DNA of 64,000 bases from positions 10,846,030 through 10,910,029 of the forward strand of contig CAIIXF020000009.1 of the NCBI GenBank assembly GCA_903813345.2, read 5' to 3'. This DNA comes from Owenia fusiformis. Its lineage: Eukaryota > Annelida > Polychaeta > Sabellida > Oweniidae. Numbering within the stretch: the first letter of the stretch is position 1; each line of letters starts with the position of its first letter. Positions 11,901-22,823 of the stretch are shown in pieces. The translations under genes and the position numbers were made by a program. Under the pieces are notes generated by a model. It worked only from the letters and a program-made list of their open reading frames with translations, was not told where the DNA came from and did no database searches.

Positions 11901-13349
11901 GTAGCCCGGGAACAGGGAATGGTAGTAAACGTTGAAAACCCAATAAAAAAGAAGGGGCGTTTGCTACCCATTAGATAGAAGAAAATAGCTAGAATGTTTT
12001 TTTAGAGCTTATCGTATGGTATGAGGTTCCATATCCATCCGCCAAAAGGTATATAGTCCATTTAAAAACCTGTGGTATCGTTCTAAATAACCCATAGTTG
12101 GCTTCTAGGGTACCTAGTATGCCACTATTTGGTATCAAAATAAAGAGGAGTTCAACTTTCATTTGAATTACGAAAATAGCGATGTAGGTCAAAATAGTTC
12201 CGAACGTGAGGATGTTTACTACGCGTTTGCCTGTCATATCAGAATTGAGGAAGTGGTAGCAAACGCGAGTTACAATAAACGGACGTTGATATCTCAAAAA
12301 GTAACCTGACTCCCTATAATTTGATGTAGGTCAATCGAACCCCTATATGGACAGGTGCATTTTGATATATAACACTATGGGGGGGGGGGGTAAGCGTTTC
12401 ATAGTTGGTCACGAACGCCATATGTGCAAAGTATTGTTATGAATTTTCGAATTTGGTGTTGGATTACGGTACTCATACCTTATAGCACAATTTTTGATGG
12501 AAGTTGCATTTGGCTCCCTTAGTTAATGGCCACGATTCCATCTCGCATGAGAGAGCTACCAAACGCAAAGTAAACAGTGATATATTCCAAATGAGATATT
12601 TCTCCTGTGCCATGGCGTAGTAAGGGTAGAGGTCGACGGGGGCGAAAGCATCCCCTCCTAATTGTATATATCGACCCATTAGATAGAACAAGAAAAGAGC
12701 TTTGAAATGTTTTTTAATTGAAGCTTGTAGGACAATTTTGATGGAAGTTGAATCAGTTTTTGTCGAAATAAATTATGGCTCACTACAAGTTAATGCCTGT
12801 ACGATTCCATACTGCAAAAGAAGCACTATCCCCCCCCTCAAAAAAAAGTAGGTCTTGCCGGGATTCGAACTCGTGACCGAGTATGTTCGAATCGTGCTCG
12901 CTAACCACTAGACTACCAGTGATGCGGTTATTTGTGAAACTAAAAGTAGTGAATTCATTTATATAATTGTCGGCTCTCTAGCAAAAACACGTAGCAGCCA
13001 CTTGCGTACCGACAATTGTCGGTTCTCTATCTGACACTACTAGGTGACGATAGAGTGCCGACAATTGTCGGTACCCCAGCAAATACCCCTGGACAGTCTC
13101 CAGTACCGACAATTGTCGGTCCTGGAGCCACTCCGAACAATATAATGGCTTGGAAGAACAGCAACTTGAGGAAAAGACAGAAAAATCAGCTTCTGATTTG
13201 TGCACCTGAACAAGTGCATGAACGAATTTATCCCTCCAAATTGGAAATATATATACTCGGTATAGTAAAGAACATATACACACCGTATCCGCTCCACTGG
13301 GACGTTGCCCCTGGTCGGGAGTCGACAAATACTTCCGCAAATAATCCAT
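5932..13349 (-). CDS. USO1: General vesicular transport factor p115, N-terminal exons 1-7
   Basis: USO1/p115 is a peripheral Golgi tether that captures COPI and COPII vesicles with Rab1, GM130 and giantin. Seven coding exons read right to left: 13284-13349, 11473-11559, 9422-9560, 8947-9050, 7207-7365, 6529-6649, 5932-6122. All have GT-AG borders and consistent phases, giving about 289 residues. Start MDYLRKYLS was chosen because it aligns with the family N-terminus. Family landmarks follow in order: SSTLLDDRRDAVRALKSL, GYALDTLANIMSN, GSQFTEMFIK, LVSPMGVSKLMDLLSDSRE, IQKIVAFESAFER, GIVVEDCL, and NLLKNNSSNQIFFKEGG. All belong to the armadillo-like globular head. The family is about 950 residues long, so the rest of the head, the coiled coil and the acidic tail are missing. 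The next exon (LVRVL region) is not found down to base 1, and a plus-strand gene family occupies that space. Either the intron is very large or the gene is truncated. Confidence 0.93.
6200..6218. repeat. Poly-G run
   Basis: An uninterrupted homopolymer of about 14-18 G in USO1 intron 6-7 sequence. Similar runs occur at about 12379-12390 and 48855-48873. Confidence 0.8.
6650..7206. other. USO1 intron 5, nothing recognised
   Basis: Between exons 5 and 6. Only short shadow frames, and no clear repeat or transposon ends. Confidence 0.5.
7962..8333. mobile_element. Foldback MITE, CAGGCCTCC termini
   Basis: Left end CAGGCCTCCTAGACTTCC and right end reverse complement CAGGTCTCCAAGACTTCC. The arms stay complementary for well over 100 bases (GGTTCCGACCTC, GTTCCTTCCACC and others). 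The flanks share ATCTA (7957-7961, 8334-8338); if CAG is counted in the duplication it is 8 bp (ATCTACAG), which would suit hAT. It lies in USO1 intron 4. Confidence 0.8.
8344..8946. other. USO1 intron 4 remainder, nothing recognised
   Basis: AT-rich intronic DNA without a supportable feature. Confidence 0.45.
10138..11396. mobile_element. Long-TIR foldback element in USO1 intron 2
   Basis: Arms at about 10138-10540 and 11100-11396 are inverted copies. Shared blocks include CCTGACTTCGTCGCTAACAT, GGTTAGAACCCGAATCTTAA and GGTGATATGGTTTCATTAAG. The roughly 560-bp centre has only a 60-codon frame (10540-10722), unlike any transposase I know. Probably a non-autonomous element. Confidence 0.75.
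11640..13130. mobile_element. Element with palindrome-studded inverted ends (ACCGACAATTGTCGGT)
   Basis: Both ends consist of repeated short palindromes in inverted order. The left end (11640-11760) has CTAGAGTACC..ACAATTGTCGGTACTCTAG, then two GCTAGAGGACCGACAAAT units. The right end (12963-13130) has GACAATTGTC-centred palindromes at 13008-13023, 13057-13072 and 13105-13120, spaced 48-49 bp apart. The central 1.2 kb has degenerate direct repeats (ACCCATTAGATAGAA at about 11958 and 12670; GATGGAAGTTG at about 12497 and 12739) and a tRNA-like sequence, but no transposase. It lies in USO1 intron 1. Family unknown. Confidence 0.6.
12852..12925 (-). repeat. tRNA-like sequence with Pol III boxes (tRNA-derived SINE or pseudo-tRNA)
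   Basis: On the minus strand an A-box-like TGGTAGTCTAGTGGTTAGCG is followed about 35 bases later by a B box, GAGTTCGAATCCC. The acceptor stem does not pair, so this is not a normal tRNA gene. Glu/Asp-like A box. Confidence 0.5.
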
Positions 13350-13450
13350 CTGAATTTTTTTTTCTTCCAAGATGGCACGCATGCGCGAGACGTGGCAAAC
13401 ATTGATGACTTCCGGTACCAGGGTATTATCGCCCACCAAGATCTTTGGAA
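13350..13450 (-). promoter_or_regulatory. Probable USO1 promoter/5' UTR with NRF1-like and YY1-like sites
   Basis: Immediately upstream of the USO1 start codon is a CpG-richer patch. It holds GCATGCGCGA (NRF1-like) next to AAGATGGC (YY1-like, at 13370-13377). Both are common in housekeeping animal promoters. Inferred from motifs only. Confidence 0.45.
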
Positions 13451-13645
13451 ACTTAGTTTCAACTTTATTTGTTTATAACTCTGTAAGTATCATGCTTATG
13501 TTGATTAATTAAATTCATTCATAATTGACTATACAAAGGGTATTGTTTAAACAGTAAAAAACGGTTTACTTCTGAAGCACTGAACGATGCAAGGTCTAAA
13601 GTTTGTGAATATTTTTTGTGGGATATTTTTGTTGTTTGTGCAAAA

Positions 13646-15636
13646 CCAATACTATGTCTATGTCTATGTCAATAATCTGCAAAAGGCTAATAAGCCCATA
13701 TAAAGCAGATATATAATTTAACAGTGATAGAATTTGAATAGAATATAATTTAAAACCTTACATTTAAAAATAGATCTATGGTTTACAACTATGTTGAAAT
13801 ACCCTGGGGCGATTGTCAGGCTACCGCGTTGACATCACCCCTCTTTACCAGTAGTGCAGGCTTGTTGCTGTGCACTGGGGACCTTTTACATTAAAACATA
13901 GATCTATATTAAAAACACACCTATTTAATTGCAGTTATTGACATAGGCATAGTATGATGATTTAAAACTACTTAGACTGTCACAGTCTAAGATGTCACCA
14001 GGTAGAGTGTTCCATTTAGCTATTGTCCTAGGGAAATAGCTAAATTTGTATGCATCCGTTCTAGTTGATGGTTGTATGAACTTAGAAGGATGATACAACC
14101 TAGTGTTGGTATTGATCTGTTGGCGGAAGTATGGAGGCACGTCGATGGCTGCTAGGTTCTGCTTTCCTTTGTAGAAGAGGAAAACTCTAGCAGCCTCTCG
14201 ACGCTCCTTCAGTGGCTCCCACTGTAGGTCTTGAAGAGCTTTGGTGACGCAGCCTGGTTCCCTCGAGTGACATTTGGTTACAAACCTAGCTGCTCTTCTC
14301 TGTACCTGTTCCAACATATCAATATCTTTTTGTCGGTATGGATCCCATGCCGAGCTGGCATACTCTAAATTAGGCCGGACTAGTGACTTGTACGCCTGAG
14401 CCTTCACTTTTTCAGGGCATTGATGGAGGTTGCGCCTGAGGAATCCAAGCACCTTATTGGCTTTGGATACAATAGTTTGAATATGTGTAGTCCAGCGTAA
14501 GTTATTTGTGATGTCAATACCTAGGTATGGGATGTGTGTTACCGACTTAAGGTTTTCCCCTAGCATGGTGTAATTGTGAATGATATGGGATTTACCTTTG
14601 TGAATATTTAGCACATAGCATTTTGATGGATGGAATTTCATTTGCCATGTTGATGCCCAGGAGACCAGTTTATCAAGATTCTCCTGTAGTGTTAATGCAT
14701 CTTGCTTGGTTTCGACTGTCATGAATAAAAGGCTGTCGTCAGCAAATAGCTTAAGACTGGCTGAGGATGATAGGTTATTGCCCATATCATTGATATAAAC
14801 AAGGAAACAGAGTGGTCCAAGAACTGTTCCTTGAGGAACTCCTGATTTTACTGGAGTTTTTGAACTTGATTCGCCATCGAGCACTACCTGTTGTGATCTT
14901 CCCACAAGCCAGGATCTGAACCAGTTCAAGTTATTATTGCGAATTCCATAATAGTCGAGTTTGAGCAAGAGGCGTTCGTGAGCCACCGTGTCAAACGCTT
15001 TGGAAAAGTCTAACACCAACATGTCTGTTTGTTTATGGTTGTCGAGGGCCCGAGTTATATTCTCTATTGTATTGACAAGTTGGGTTTCACATGAGTGCTT
15101 TGACCTGAATCCATGTTGAAAGTTTACTAGAATTTCATAGAGGTCAAAGTGGGCCATAATATGATGGAATATAATATGTTCCATTATTTTACATGGAACT
15201 GACGTCAGAGATACAGGCCTGTAATTCACAGCCTCATCTCTTCGTCCCTTTTTGTAGATAGCAGTAACATTGGCATGTTTCCAGTCCATAGGCACTAAGC
15301 CTTCATCGATGGACTGTTGAAAAATTATTTGAAGGAATGGCGATATGCTGTCACTGCATTCCTTCAGGACCCTAGTTGGAATAAGATCGGGTCCGGTGGC
15401 TTTTGATGGATTTAGGCCAGTTAGCAATTTGTGAATTCCTTTTGTCGAAATTTTGATATTTGGCATTTCAGGAATTTGACTGGGTACCATTGTCGGCAGA
15501 GTAGCATCCTCATCTGTGAATACAGAATTGTATTGGTCATTGAGGATGTTTGCTTTCTGGGCGGCGTCTGTTATTTCGTCGCCATCTTTTAATACATGAT
15601 TAATATTGTTGTGTGAATGAATGTAAGCCAGCTCTT
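13646..15636 (-). mobile_element. 5'-truncated CR1/Jockey-like non-LTR retrotransposon
   Basis: Covers the reverse-transcriptase ORF and a 3' UTR of about 280 bp that ends in a short tail of TGACATAGACATAGACATAG type near 13646. The ORF opens abruptly at about 15636 after a stop codon, with no endonuclease ORF upstream, as expected for 5' truncation during target-primed insertion. Confidence 0.8.
13925..15636 (-). CDS. Reverse transcriptase (non-LTR, CR1/Jockey-like), partial ORF2
   Basis: Catalyses target-primed reverse transcription of its own RNA. The frame is open from about 15636; the first Met is at 15490, but the frame clearly begins upstream, so the N-terminal APE endonuclease is missing. 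RT motifs appear in order: NPSKATGPDLIPTRVLK, NYRPVSLTSVPCKIMEH, FQHGFRSKHSCETQL, LDFSKAFDTV (first catalytic Asp), GVPQGTVLGPLCF and LKLFADDSLLF (catalytic ADD). They are followed by a thumb and a C-terminal RRAARFVT region. The frame is intact to the stop at 13925, so decay is recent. It lies between the USO1 promoter and ELOVL and is unrelated to either. Confidence 0.95.
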
Positions 15637-15752
15637 AGATATTTATTATGTTAATATATGCAATCGTAGGCCTATGTATAGTAAAATGGTCTTTAGTGAA
15701 CACCCAAGTGAACATATCCAGTGGCCTCCAGTCTGGCCTCCTGTAGCGGATC

Positions 15753-16220
15753 GTTGTAGAAAAAAACCGGGTACGGGGTAGTAAATCCTCCATGCTGGGT
15801 TCAATCTTGGTACCAGGTACCTGGTCGAAAAAAATGGGTACACAAAAAACGAAAAATAGGAATATAAAACATAATTAGATCATTAGAAAATGTGTAAGAT
15901 TTGTTTTGAATTTACAAAAATGTATGTAACTTCCTTCAAAATTGAGCTAGAAGCTTCAAATAAAAAGCATTTTAAGGCTCTTTACTTCTTCTTTCATCAT
16001 GGTCATATTTTCATTGGTTATGGGTTATAGCCCTCCTGGCTACGCCTATGAAATTGTAAGACGATTTGAAAAACATGACAAATCAATCTTAATCTATTTT
16101 CAATACTATAGTAGTTCGTATGTTGTAAGTGAATTGTTTTGAATATGATTTAAATCTGTAAATAGCTCTCCCAGCATGGAGGATTTACTACCTGGTCCCC
16201 GGTTTTTTCTACAAACCCTG
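15753..16220. mobile_element. Foldback MITE with AAAAAACCGGG subterminal repeat
   Basis: Left end GTTGTAGAAAAAAACCGGG and right end reverse complement CAGGGTTTGTAGAAAAAACC share GTAGTAAATCCTCCATGCTG just inside. Flanks duplicate GCGGATC (15746-15752, 16221-16227), 7 of 8 bp, consistent with hAT. Confidence 0.82.
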
Positions 16221-16227
16221 GCGGATC

Positions 16228-16992
16228 AGGATTCAGGAAGCTGACAAGGGTGGGGTTGGAGATGGATACATTTCAAGTAAAAAAAAAACCATGTTTGCGC
16301 GGAAACATTTTGGAAATGAACCCCGTTTTTAAAATTTGGCCTCTTGTGATACCCAAAAAGGCTAGTCTATATCCAATAGACTGAATTTCCCAAATTTTAA
16401 CATAAGGGCTATAGTCTGAATATTTTCATTCCAAATTTCAAAAAAATTTCAGGCTAGAGGATATAGTCTACCCAACAGACTGGCCAAAAGGCCCACTTAT
16501 TGAGGCCCTGCCAAATGTTTAGGCCTCCTGAATCATGCTAGTGATCTTTCTCTAGTGAGCACCTGTGTTAAGTGATGGCCACATTTTTGTAAATTGACTC
16601 ATGTATAAAATTTCCTCTCTGTTATCGAGGTCCACAACTTACAGTCGTGGGATCATTGGATCATCAATGTTGCTACATTATTACCATAACCAGTTTTATT
16701 ACTGTCTGTACACCTAAATTACATACCTCAATACGTTCTTGAACTCTAAATGATGCTTTTCAGTTGATCAAAACCATTCCTTATTACGAAAGTAGGTGTG
16801 CCACATATGATAAATTATTATATTCATACTGGTAATATGTGTTATTATCAGATTATGAAACTTTTTCATAACAATTGGACTTGATCACAAAATACATGGA
16901 GAATATGTGTTGTGTGCATCTATACCCTTCTTTAATAAAAAGACTCCTGGGGAGTCACAGTAAACTGAATTTCTATTTTATATTTCCAGATA
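16228..16992. other. ELOVL upstream region, no clear gene
   Basis: Degenerate repeat-like text, including a TCTAGTGAGCACCTGTGTTA block resembling that at about 26733, then AT-rich sequence up to a 5' UTR acceptor (TTTCCAG at about 16984-16990). Confidence 0.4.
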
Positions 16993-17016
16993 AGCATACA
17001 CTGAAGATATATCACC

Positions 17017-20000
17017 ATGGCGATAACAGTGAATGGAGTCACAGGGTTTTTCTCAAGTTTGGTTGATCTCCAGTCATTCCCATTATTCTGTGCTTATATG
17101 TTAATGATACTGCTCTCATCACTATGGCAACGCATCGCCCCTCCGTTATCTCTCAGGCCTGTGAGTACAATATTAATTATCTAAATGCATGGATATTCCA
17201 TATATTGTACAATGTATATAGTAATTAGAGATGAGCGTTGTTATTCACTAGATTCCTGTAACTATGTAACAGGACAGCAATGAACATAACTCATTTGAAA
17301 ACAAATCTATGCCCTAAAGCAGTTACATTTCAATTGATTTCTCACTCACTACATCATTGATTTGTATTTACCAACAATTAAACTTGACTTTTTATCGTAC
17401 CTAATAGCTTGACGGGCGGGTGGCGTCTCACTTTTCAGCTTGTCTACAGGTTTCCAGCCAAACCATTTGACAGATTCATCTGAAATTTTCAGGAATGTTT
17501 CTACGTATCAAAGTTAAGAACTGATTAGTTTTTGGGCATTCTGGGTAAATTTTAAGGTGGCCATTTAGGATTTTCCGTCCTAAAATCTTCACTTTCAAGA
17601 CTTGTCTACAGGTTTCCAGCCAAACCATTTGACGGATTCATCTGAAATTTTCAGGAATGTTTCTACGTATCAAAGTTAAGAACTGATTAGTTTTTGGGCA
17701 TTCTGGGTAAATTTCAAGGTGGCCATTTTGGATGTTCCGACCTTAAATCTTCACTTTCAATACTTGTCTACAGGTTTCCAGCCAAACCATTTGACGGATT
17801 CATCTGAAATTTTCAGGGATGTTTCTATGTATCAAAGTTAAGAACTGATTAGTTTTTTGGCATTCTGGGTAAAATTTAAGGTGGCCATTTTGGATTTTCT
17901 GTCCTAAAATCTTCACTTTCAAGACTTGTATACAGGTTTACAGCCAAACCATTTGACGGATTCATTTGAAATTTACAGGGATGTTTCTACGTATCAAAGT
18001 TAACAACTGATTAGTTTTTGGGCATTCTGGGTAAATTTTAAGGTGGCCATTTTGGATTTTCCGTCCTAAAATCTTCACTTTCAAGACTTGTCTACAGGTT
18101 TCCAGCCAAACCATTTGACGGATTCATCTGAAATTTTCAGGGATGTTTCTACGTATCAAAGTTAAGAACTGATTAGTTTTTTGGCATTCTGGGTATAATT
18201 TAAGGTGGCCATTTTTGATTTTCCGTCCTAAAATCTTCACTTTCAAGACTTACCCAGCCTATTGACAGGTATAGCAGGCGTATACCAAAAGTATACCTCA
18301 TTTACGCTTCACTTACAGGTATATACCAAAAGTACGCCTCATTTTTCAGGTATTCTTGAGGCGTATACCAAATCAATACCTCATTTACTTTAACATTTTC
18401 ATTATATACCTCATTTCCAGGCGTATGTACCAAAAGTGCGCCTCAAAAACTTATACATTTTCATTATATACCTCATTTCAAGGCGTATATACTAAATGTG
18501 CGCCTCAAAAACTTATACATTTTCATTATATACCTTATTTACAGGCGTATATACCAAAAGTGCGCCTTAAAAACTCTAATGATTAAATCTACAGATAGAT
18601 ATACCAAAAGTACGCCTCAAAAACTTAGAGAATTTGCAAGCAATATATTTCCGAAAAATTTTCCATTTTTATCATAGTATTTGATTAGGATCATAAGAGA
18701 GACAGATTATATATTGGATAAACAGACCAATAAATTGTCCTTTCAACTCCTCAATGGCGTCTTATCAAAAATTGTTAAAAAATACTCAAAAAGCCTGGGA
18801 GACCTAAAGTAAGATGCCTGAAAATAATAAAAATTCAAAATATGGTAAAATTTAAAATATAAAACAAAAATACAATATATAGAAAATTGACATATAATTT
18901 ATATAAGAATATTACGTAATTTTTGTTGCATCATTTTAAAGTTTTCATAGACCTGTATCTTATTAATGAGACAAGCTATTGCTAGAAAACAACAAAGCAA
19001 TTCAAACTAAATGTACAACTCATTTAATTATGGAGGTTACTACATTTACCAAACACTTTCCTCATAACAACTAAGAAATAAAATTATACCAACAAACTAG
19101 GTATGTACCTCTTATCAGGTGTATACCTGAAAAGTAGGTATTTACCAATAATAAGCCCTAGTTGCTGCCCCAATAAATCAAAATGATAGGAATAGTATAC
19201 CTCTTAACAGGCGATACCTGAAAAGCAGGTATATATCAAAATAATACCTATAAAACAGGTATAATGAGGCGTATACCTGACATGAGGCGTATACCTGATA
19301 TGAGGTATATACCTGATATGAGGCGTATACCAATACTGCGCCTCTAGGTATACTATTGGTATAATTAGCATAATTGAAACGCGCCTGCCTATGGGATTTT
19401 AACACAGGACTGCGCCTGTAAATTGCGCCTAAAGTACGCCTCATGAGTATACCAAAACTGCGCCTCAAAAGTATACCTAAACTGCGCCTCACTATAGGCT
19501 GGGTAATTTGTCTACAGGTTTCCAGCCAAACCATTCGATGGATTCATTTGAAATTTTCAGGGATGTTTCTACGTATCAAAGTTAAGAACTGATTAGTTTT
19601 TTGGCATTCTGGGTAATATTTAAGGTGGCCATTGTGGATTTTCCGTCCTAAAATCTTCACTTTCAAGACTTGTCTACAGGTTTCCAGCCAAACCATTTGA
19701 TGGATTCATCTGAAATTTTCAGGGATGTTTCTACGTATCAAAGTTAAGAACTGATTAGTTTTTGGGCATTCTGGGTAAATTTTAAGGTGGCCATTTTGGA
19801 TTTTCTGTCCTAAATTCTTCACTGTCACACTGCTGTGTTTTAGGTACGATATTGTTCACGTCTGTGCCTTGTTAAATGTGTGACGTTTGAACATCAATTT
19901 CACATTTTGATCAATTGTAACACAACTTCATGATTACACCTGACATACTGGTACATTGTGTTTTTTCCAATTATGTCAGCAGATTGTGTGATTCTTTTAT

Positions 20001-20581
20001 GATTTTTATTTCAGATTCTTGTTGTGTTCAACTTTGTATGCAGTGCTGTAAGTGGCTATACAATGATTGGATTTACATACGGAGTACTCAACTGTACTCA
20101 CATATACTCAATGGAGTCAGACTCAAATCTCAGGTCAACATTTTGGATATATTGGCTCACAAAAAATTTTGAGCTACTGGACACAGTTTGGATGATTTTA
20201 CGTCATAAAAACCGGCAGATTTCATTTCTACATATATACCATCATGGGAGTATGCTGCTATTAAGTGACTATGCATATCAGTACACACCTTGGGCACCTA
20301 TCGCATTTTTTCTTGCGATGAACTCATTTGTACATGTGGTGCTTTATTATTATTATGGGATGGCCGCGCTCAATCCACAGAATCCGCCATCTTGGAAGAA
20401 GCGACTTACAGAACTACAGATTTTGCAGTTTGCAATTGGTTGCTGTTTTTCAACATGTGGTTACCTATACCATGGGTTTTGTATTTATAGTATATTTTAC
20501 GGTATAACCATGGCTGGTCTTTTTTCCAATTTTTATTATCAAGCATATTTTCGAAAAAGATCATCTAAGAAAGATGCGTAA
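17017..20581 (+). CDS. ELOVL: Very-long-chain fatty acid elongase (ELOVL family)
   Basis: Condenses malonyl-CoA with acyl-CoA in the ER membrane, the first step of fatty-acid elongation. Two coding exons, 17017-17160 and 20015-20581 (donor GTGAGT, acceptor TTTCAG, phase 0), give 236 residues. Motifs: KxxExxDT at 98-105, the catalytic histidine box HIYHH at 121-125, NSFVHVVLYYYY at 151-162, TELQILQ at 180-186, and a lysine-rich C-terminus (RKRSSKKDA) that could serve ER retrieval. Several hydrophobic spans surround these. The N-terminal region before PLSLRP is short relative to the usual 260-300 residues. Start 17017 has an A at -3 relative to ATG context (CACCATGG). The paralogue cannot be fixed by eye. 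The intron carries a tandem array and a transposon. Confidence 0.93.
17430..18250. repeat. About 161-bp tandem array, left part (about five units)
   Basis: Units begin CTTGTCTACAGGTTTCCAGC and contain GAACTGATTAGTTTTTGGGC and GGTGGCCATTTTGGATTTTC. Starts are near 17440, 17600, 17763, 17924 and 18086. The array lies in the ELOVL intron and resumes at 19507. Confidence 0.92.
18251..19505. mobile_element. Element with TACCCAGCCTAT ends inserted in the 161-bp array
   Basis: Ends TACCCAGCCTAT and ATAGGCTGGGTA are inverted repeats. Outside them the 161-bp array resumes at once on the right side. The interior carries a roughly 65-70 bp minisatellite (18350-18620) with GGCGTATATACCAAAAGTGCGCCT and, at the other end (19190-19495), inverted copies of the GTATACC/GCGCCTC motif. 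There is no coding capacity. Confidence 0.75.
19507..19825. repeat. About 161-bp tandem array, right part (two units)
   Basis: Two further units of the array at 17430-18250 with the same orientation and sequence, showing the array was one block before the insertion. Confidence 0.9.
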
Positions 20582-20904
20582 AGTTGGAGAAACATTTGAG
20601 AAATATTCAGTGAATTGTTGAGAAACAAATGATGCAATTTTAAAGAATGAATGAATTAAATATATGTTGCAATAAGTTTCATATTGATCAAACCATTGTT
20701 CAATAGATGATGAACAATCTTAGTTTGTGTGAAGTGTATATTGGGAAAGTATAACTCTAAAAAATCTGTATGATTTGATTAATGAATTGAATAACAATTC
20801 AGTATTTTTATTCAGTATTTTATGTCTGCATAATATGTTTAACCTCTGCATCTAACTGAGACTATGCAAAACTTAAATTTCAAGATGCAGTTACTTTATA
20901 TGTA

Positions 20905-21446
20905 CAGGGTGAGCCAAAATATGTAACCCAAACAAATCTTAATAACTCAGTCATCCAGTATGGGTTAAAACCATATTTGGCACAAGTGAACCTTGTTGAA
21001 TGTTCATACTACCAAGTTTCATTGATCTATGCCAAATTGTCGCAATTTTATGGCCATTTTACAAGACCTGCTTCAAATGCCAAAACATACTAAAATCACC
21101 AATATGGACTCCCAAAATTTTACTTTTGGGACTATTTAAAAGATAATGGGTACATTAACAACCCTAGAAGCATCAGAGAGTTGAAACAAAAGATTAGAAG
21201 GCAAATGAGAGCCATTACACAAGCTATCCACGAGCGTGTAGTCAGAAAACTTCACCCGATGCATTCAAGTTTGCCTCCAAATACAAGACAAGCATTTTGA
21301 GCATGTTTTATAAAATGTCCATAAAATCGCGACCATTGAAACTTGGTTGAATGAAAGTCTTTGAAAGAACATTGAACAAGGTTGAATTGTACCAAATATT
21401 TAAACCTATACTGGATGACATTAGGTTACCTTTTTTGTCTCACCTA
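20905..21446. mobile_element. Internally deleted Tc1/mariner-like element with long TIRs
   Basis: Left end TA-CAGGGTGAGCCAAAATATG. The right end carries its degenerate inverse ending GTCTCACCTA. Arms of about 190 bp share ATCCAGTAT, CAAGTTTCA, GATTTTATGG and other blocks. The interior keeps the 3' end of a transposase frame (see 21121-21300). Confidence 0.78.
21121..21300 (+). pseudogene. Mariner-family transposase, C-terminal fragment
   Basis: A frame reading FWDYLKDNGYINNPRSIREL and then KQKIRRQMRAI, ending at TGA 21298-21300, resembles the region around and after the third catalytic Asp of mariner/IS630 transposases (the FxxWGYLK pattern). The DNA-binding domain and the first two catalytic residues are absent. 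Confidence 0.65.
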
Positions 21447-21464
21447 ACTTGTATGTTGTATAAC

Positions 21465-21700
21465 CACAAATTAGTTCAGTACTGGTGCATCCACTGTGCA
21501 TGTTTATTGATGTTTTACCACCAGTTGGTTGAGTACTGGTGCAGTTACTGTGCATGTTTATTGTTTTACTACCAATTAGTTCACTACTGGTGCATCCACT
21601 GTACATGTTTAATGTTTTACCACCAGTTGGTTGAGTGCTCGGTGCAGTTACTGACGAATATCAAATCACCATCAAATGGTTTAGTACTGGCGCAGTGTCT
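21465..21700. repeat. About 62-bp tandem repeat, four copies
   Basis: Units contain TACTGGTGCATCCACTGTGC, ATGTTTTACCACCAGTTGGT and variants. The open frames over it are by-products of the repeat. Confidence 0.85.
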
Positions 21701-21962
21701 TTAAATGTATGTATTCCCACCAATTCAGTACATGTTTGTTGTATTACCACCAATATTTTGGTATTTTATTACTCTACCGAGCTGACAGGCTTTTGAGCCA
21801 GCTGTGTTCAGTAAGTATTTTATGTTGACTCTAAGGTTCATGATCAAATTGGCTTTTGCCATGAGGTAAAGCAATGCTGCATGTAAAAACCATAGCATTG
21901 AAAGAACAGATATGATCATTTTGCTATGCAAGTTAAATTGTCTATACAGTATTCTACTTTAA

Positions 21963-22279
21963 CCCTTTCCCGACGTGAATATAAGAGGAAAATGTTGGCT
22001 CTGGTGACGGATAAGTAAGAGCAGTTTTTAGGGGAAAACTGCAAAATACCTACGCCCCGGGACCTATACCCTGAATTTTATCACTGAAATACAATTTTTA
22101 GTAAGGATTATCACATTAGAACAACTTGTCAAAATTTGGTGTAAAAATACTGAATAGAACTGGAGATATTGTCATTTCATTGATGTATATAGATAAAAAT
22201 AATGGTGCCAAAAGGAGCCTATCATCCTGAAAGGTATTAGATAATAGGGCTCCATATGGAGCCTATCGTCGTGAAAGGG
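21963..22279. mobile_element. piggyBac-like MITE (TTAA target)
   Basis: CCCTTTCCCGACG at the left and CGTCGTGAAAGGG at the right are inverted repeats, each directly bounded by TTAA (21959-21962, 22280-22283). TTAA duplication with CCC termini is the piggyBac signature. 317 bp, non-coding. Confidence 0.85.
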
Positions 22280-22283
22280 TTAA

Positions 22284-22815
22284 GTTCTAACAATGTTTAT
22301 TGGTTAGATTAAAGGGCTACACCCATTCATTGTCTTGTAGACTTTTGATCTGTATTTTGCATTAAGAAGTCTAAGTACTTATGAAAGTTAAAAAATATGT
22401 TTTTTTATGATTAGATTACTTTTGTAACACTAATTTTGTAGTGAAATGTTTATAATTATATGAAATAACATAGGCAGTAATGTAGATGGTGCATGGTACT
22501 AGATCTATATTTGTATTATTTATCTAGGATTTTAGAGTGCAATGTTTTTTTGAAGTACATTAACATGAAGTAAATTGGAAAAAAACTGTTACTAGAAAAA
22601 AATCAAAAGGTTCTCCCAGGAGAAGAACTAGGGGATGAATTATTTGTTGAATGAGGTTAGTTTGAATATTTTGAAAAATTATAATCCTGTTTATAATTCA
22701 TAATATTCACCCTACCCACATATGAATTAGCATGTCTCTTGCCAACTACACATTATTAAAAGTTTCTTAGCTTTTTAAGGAAAATCCAAGAGTATGAAAT
22801 AAGGAAATTCTCATC
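22284..22815. other. Intergenic, nothing recognised
   Basis: AT-rich; no supportable gene or repeat. Confidence 0.4.
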
Positions 22816-22823
22816 TTGGCTTG

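Noticed and set aside
12978-13462. Overlapping 129-153 codon frames near 13.0-13.4 kb
   Set aside because: Only the MDYLRKYL segment is real (USO1 exon 1); the rest is intron, repeat and promoter.
21351-21704. Cys-rich 117-codon frame as a secreted peptide
   Set aside because: It reads the 62-bp tandem repeat; Cys spacing simply follows the repeat period.
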